Below are positions 31,679-34,632 of a stretch of DNA of 34,632 nt, piece by piece. The translations under genes were made by a program, and so were the position numbers. Location of the stretch: contig JAAZUV010000002.1 in the NCBI GenBank assembly GCA_018623995.1, positions 1 to 34,632 on the forward strand, written 5' to 3'. Source of the stretch: Methanobacteriota archaeon (GTDB lineage Archaea > Thermoplasmatota > Poseidoniia > Poseidoniales > Poseidoniaceae). Each line of letters starts with the position of its first letter. The stretch's first letter is position 1. The notes under the pieces were generated by a model. The model had not been told where the DNA came from. It was given only the letters and a program-made list of their open reading frames with translations, and searched no databases.

Positions 31679-32476
31679 ATGAAGAAGATTCCACGGCCAT
31701 CGGTTTCGCAACTTCCGAAGCCTTCGGAACTGCATCTCATCGATGGTCGAAAAAACCTCCAGCAAATGAAGCAACAAAAGGTTCGATTGTATCAATGGCG
31801 AGCATTGTTTGGTCTTGCAGTATTGGTTCTCTGTGGTGTTGCAGGCTACTTTTTGTTTCAAGATGCTGCGAACATCATTGATTGGATCAAAAGTTTCGGA
31901 ATTTGGTCACCTGTATTGTTCACGATTGCACTTTCGTTGGCGATTGTTCTTCTTTTGCCAACACCATTTGTGAAAGTTGGTGCAGGCGCCATATTCCCGT
32001 TCTGGATGGCTGTCATCGTGAACTTTGTCGCATCCATGGTTGGAGGTTTGATTGCATTTGTTCTTGGAAGATGGCTCTTCCGAGAATCCATTCAAGAGGC
32101 CATCCAAAACGATCAGAGGATGCTCAACATCGAAGCTGCACTGGGCGAAGATGCGATGCGAATCTCGGTCTTAGTACGTCTTTCACCGATTCTTCCTGAC
32201 GAGTGGCTCAACTACATCATGTCGGCAACTCCTGTGACACCTCGCGTCTTCTTACTCTCGAATCTTTCAAGTCTGATTTATTGCCTGATTTACGCTTACT
32301 ACGGCCATGCTCTGGGTTCGATTGCTCTCAGTCGATCGGGGATGGCAGGCCTAACTGAGTCGAGTGGAGGACTGTTCTTACTTCTCCTCGGTATTGTTGC
32401 AACAGTCTTGGCGACTGTTATCGTGACGCGTACCTCAATTCGCGTGCTCAAGGACGCTATCGGGGAAGAAGAGTGA
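31679..32476 (+). CDS. VTT-domain (TVP38/DedA-like) membrane protein
   Basis: 265 residues from ATG 31679 (GAGGA about nine bases upstream), placed right after the receiver gene. A basic cytoplasmic N-terminus of about 45 residues is followed by a first helix and the VTT core: LPTPFVKVGAGAIFPFW, GGLIAFVLGRWLFRESI, and VLVRLSPILPDEWLNYIMS, matching the G.......G.......F(x)R(x)SP.(P) layout of TVP38/TMEM64-type proteins. A final helix precedes an EEE end. Members are linked to lipid scrambling or membrane homeostasis; the substrate here is unknown. Confidence 0.85.
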   Translation: MKKIPRPSVSQLPKPSELHLIDGRKNLQQMKQQKVRLYQWRALFGLAVLVLCGVAGYFLFQDAANIIDWIKSFGIWSPVLFTIALSLAIVLLLPTPFVKVGAGAIFPFWMAVIVNFVASMVGGLIAFVLGRWLFRESIQEAIQNDQRMLNIEAALGEDAMRISVLVRLSPILPDEWLNYIMSATPVTPRVFLLSNLSSLIYCLIYAYYGHALGSIALSRSGMAGLTESSGGLFLLLLGIVATVLATVIVTRTSIRVLKDAIGEEE

Positions 32477-32546
32477 GGCATTTTGCCAAATCCATGAATC
32501 CATAGCCTTGATACAAGGTGTCTCTTGGCCAACATGGGGCGGGGTC

Positions 32547-34632
32547 ATGACACAAGGTGCACAACCAGTCATTCACGGTGCTGAATGGACGCCAAGTGAA
32601 GCGCTAACCTTCACACAACCGCTGCTTATTGATGCCGCTCGTGCAGAAGTGATGCGCTTCTTTTCAGAACGCCACGAAGGACACGTTTTCTTGGCAGCCA
32701 ACATCTGGGATCATCTCCATGTGGATGGTCAACATTCCTTTGATGGTGCATCTTGGCATGCGTTCAGTGAACGTTTTGTTGATGCATTCAAGCGAGGGTT
32801 TGAAGCACAAAACACACACAAGATTTCGACCATTCTCGAAGAAGAGGTGATGCCACGAAGAACCATCGAAGAGCATCTTCAACGACGAATGAAGCATCTT
32901 ATTGTCGATCTTCGTTTGTGCCTCAGGCGCCTTGCTCATTACATGTCGACAACGATGGAGCAGCGAATGGAATGGCAGCGTATGATGACGCGTACCCGCG
33001 CCATGGATGCGCACCTCAAAGAAGTGTTCTTTTCTGGTATGGAAACGCCTGACGGCTCTCGATTTGGAGGCAAGGGATTCCGCTCAACGTGGCAAGAAGG
33101 TGTTGTTGCCGTTGCTACAGCATTGAAGCGCACTGATGAGCCAGACAAATCACAAACACCCGGAAACGGGTATGATGGCGACCTCGTTGCTCCGATGATT
33201 CGTGATGTTGGCCTTGCACTCGCCATGGGTGACACGGTTGTTGATGTCATGGCCGCTCAAATGGGCAAGGCAGGATCAAACCAAAACGGTGGCCACGATG
33301 GTGCTGGAGGGCGTGATTTGCACATCGGTGCTTGGCATGTCGGTGTACTTCCACCTACAGCACCACTTCCTATTGCCAGTGCAACCATGACGGGTCTTGC
33401 TTTTGCAGGATGGAAGCAATCGCTCGATCGTTTCCACGTTGCATGCATCGGAGAGGGAGCCTCGTCCTCTGGAGAGTATTGGGAAGCCATCAACTTAGCA
33501 GGTGCACGAGGACTGCCGATTTGCTACATCCTCCAGAACAACCAGATTGCGCTTGACACGCCTCCTGCGCACCAATCAGGCGTTGAATTGTGGGCAGATA
33601 AGGCCGTAGCAATGGGATTCCCTGCATGGACCATCGATGGTTCTGATCCTGCAGCGTGGCATGCAAGTGTCGCTACAGCACGAGAATTTGGACTCGAAGG
33701 TGGTGGTCCGACCATGATTCATGTTGAAACCATGCGTGGTTGCGGTCACGCACACCATCACGATGACCTCTATCTCGGTTCAGAAACCGGAACACCTCCA
33801 GGTTACGTCGATCGTGATCTCCTCGAATATTGGGCGAACAAAGACCCTATCCCCTCACACCGTGAGTTGTTGTTGACACTTGGTGCCAGTGAAGAGCAAC
33901 TCGCTGCAATGGAATCTGAAGAACAACAGCATGTTGATGAAGCTCGCCAAGCAGTTGAAGCGATGGCATGGCCTGAGCCAGAAACCGTGACGAAGGGTGT
34001 TACAACACTCCATGATGCAAGGACGCATGATGACCATCTCGCCACGATTGGAGCCGTTCCAAACACGCAATCCAGAGCATCCCGTCAACCACTGGAGTAC
34101 GTCGAATCTGGTGGATGGACGTATGCTCGAGCCATTCAACAAGCCATGGTCGACATTGCGAACATGCATGGAGATGATTGTGTCTTCATTGGAGAAGATA
34201 TGGAGGTCGCTGGAGCATTTGGAATGAACATGGCCCTGAAGAACGCAGGACACCAAGAAAAGTTGGTCGATATGCCTCTCTGTGAGGCCATTATCGTTCA
34301 CACTGGTGTCGGAGCCGCCCTCTCTGGCATGCGTCCAATGGTTGAGATTCAATTTGGAGGATTTGCTGCTCTCGGTTTCAATGCCCTCATCAACAATGCA
34401 GCAATGTTACGCTGGCGCTGGGGTGCTGATTGTCCCATGACCATTCGTGTTCCACTTGGCGCACGCACTCGCTCGGGTCCGTTCCATGCGAACATGATCG
34501 AATCGTGGTTTGCCAACGACCCCGGACTGGTCGTCCTTGCCCCAGGAACGCCGCAAGATGCCTACGACCTATTGGTCGAAGCGGCACATCTTGATGATCC
34601 AGTCCTGTTCCTCGAACACATTGGACTGTATG
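32547..34632 (+). CDS. 2-oxoacid dehydrogenase E1, fused alpha and beta subunits (3' end outside the window)
   Basis: An open frame of 695 codons from ATG 32547 (GGGG just upstream) to the window end. About 140 N-terminal helical residues precede the E1-alpha core (MTRTRAMDAHLKEVFFSG). The thiamine diphosphate motif is GEGASSSGEYWEAIN...LQNN near residue 300, with Glu where GDG is usual. A phospho-loop-like MRGCGHAHHHDD follows. A linker near 470-515 leads to the E1-beta part: WTYARAIQQAM, VFIGEDMEVAGAFGMNMAL, MPLCEAIIVHTGVGAALSG, MRPMVEIQFGGF and RVPLGARTRSGPFHA. It would decarboxylate a 2-oxoacid (pyruvate or a branched-chain acid) and pass the acyl group to an E2 lipoyl protein, expected downstream. 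Fusion of the two chains is known in some bacteria. Confidence 0.92.
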   Translation, partial: MTQGAQPVIHGAEWTPSEALTFTQPLLIDAARAEVMRFFSERHEGHVFLAANIWDHLHVDGQHSFDGASWHAFSERFVDAFKRGFEAQNTHKISTILEEEVMPRRTIEEHLQRRMKHLIVDLRLCLRRLAHYMSTTMEQRMEWQRMMTRTRAMDAHLKEVFFSGMETPDGSRFGGKGFRSTWQEGVVAVATALKRTDEPDKSQTPGNGYDGDLVAPMIRDVGLALAMGDTVVDVMAAQMGKAGSNQNGGHDGAGGRDLHIGAWHVGVLPPTAPLPIASATMTGLAFAGWKQSLDRFHVACIGEGASSSGEYWEAINLAGARGLPICYILQNNQIALDTPPAHQSGVELWADKAVAMGFPAWTIDGSDPAAWHASVATAREFGLEGGGPTMIHVETMRGCGHAHHHDDLYLGSETGTPPGYVDRDLLEYWANKDPIPSHRELLLTLGASEEQLAAMESEEQQHVDEARQAVEAMAWPEPETVTKGVTTLHDARTHDDHLATIGAVPNTQSRASRQPLEYVESGGWTYARAIQQAMVDIANMHGDDCVFIGEDMEVAGAFGMNMALKNAGHQEKLVDMPLCEAIIVHTGVGAALSGMRPMVEIQFGGFAALGFNALINNAAMLRWRWGADCPMTIRVPLGARTRSGPFHANMIESWFANDPGLVVLAPGTPQDAYDLLVEAAHLDDPVLFLEHIGLY

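Noticed and set aside
1..34632. tRNA, rRNA, insertion sequences or integrase attachment sites
   Set aside because: Intergenic gaps are all short, none forms a cloverleaf by eye, and no transposase or integrase motif appears in any frame.

Overview
The window reads as chromosomal DNA of a marine planktonic euryarchaeon, most probably Marine Group II (Poseidoniia). This is inferred from gene content, not from a marker gene. Archaeal signs are GGTGA/GGAG ribosome binding sites, short or absent leaders with TATA-like elements, RibL-type FAD synthetase, and the archaeal forms of RibB and RibH. Alongside these are bacterial-type proteins (GpsA, RibE) and very long secreted proteins ending in one membrane helix plus a short cytoplasmic tail, a mix I associate with MG-II. 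Coding density is very high: no stretch over 300 bases lacks a gene, and I see no tRNA, rRNA, CRISPR array or insertion sequence.

Layout. 1-8.7 kb (+): the 3' end of an unrecognised gene, a 2222-residue surface protein, and S-adenosylhomocysteine hydrolase. 14.6-8.7 kb (-): an ABC-2 ATPase and permease, a secreted membrane-anchored protein, a Gar1-like protein with two RanBP2 zinc fingers and an RGG tail, and a TPR membrane protein, closely spaced on one strand. 14.7-19.4 kb (+): a membrane protein, then an ABC uptake operon (binding lipoprotein, ATPase, PhnE-type permease). 21.9-19.4 kb (-): an endonuclease IV-like protein, GpsA and a small unknown protein. 22.0-24.2 kb (+): riboflavin/FAD genes ribB-ribL-ribE-ribH. 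28.4-24.2 kb (-): a large beta-propeller/thrombospondin-3 surface protein and a YdjM-like membrane protein. 28.5-34.6 kb (+): thioredoxin reductase, a MoeB/ThiF-rhodanese protein, a receiver-domain protein, a VTT-domain membrane protein and a fused E1 alpha-beta 2-oxoacid dehydrogenase that runs off the window.

The most striking content is the uptake operon at 15.6-19.4 kb. Its 703-residue lipoprotein is an internal duplication, and each half carries, in order and with similar local context, the residues that bind iron and carbonate in animal transferrins (Asp, Tyr, Thr-x3-Arg/Lys, Tyr, His), plus the transferrin-type motifs SCHTG..., YSGA.(K/R)CL, GDVAF and P(S/N)H. The promoter has two 18-bp inverted repeats with TTTTAGG...CC(T/G)AAAA arms on either side of a TATA-like element, resembling DtxR/IdeR-family iron-repressor operators. 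Together they suggest an archaeal bilobal transferrin-like ferric-iron (or metal/anion) uptake system using a phosphonate-type translocator, instead of the phosphonate importer a routine annotation would call. A second notable item is the Gar1-zinc finger-RGG protein, whose architecture recalls eukaryotic Gar1 and FUS/TAF15-type RNA-binding proteins.
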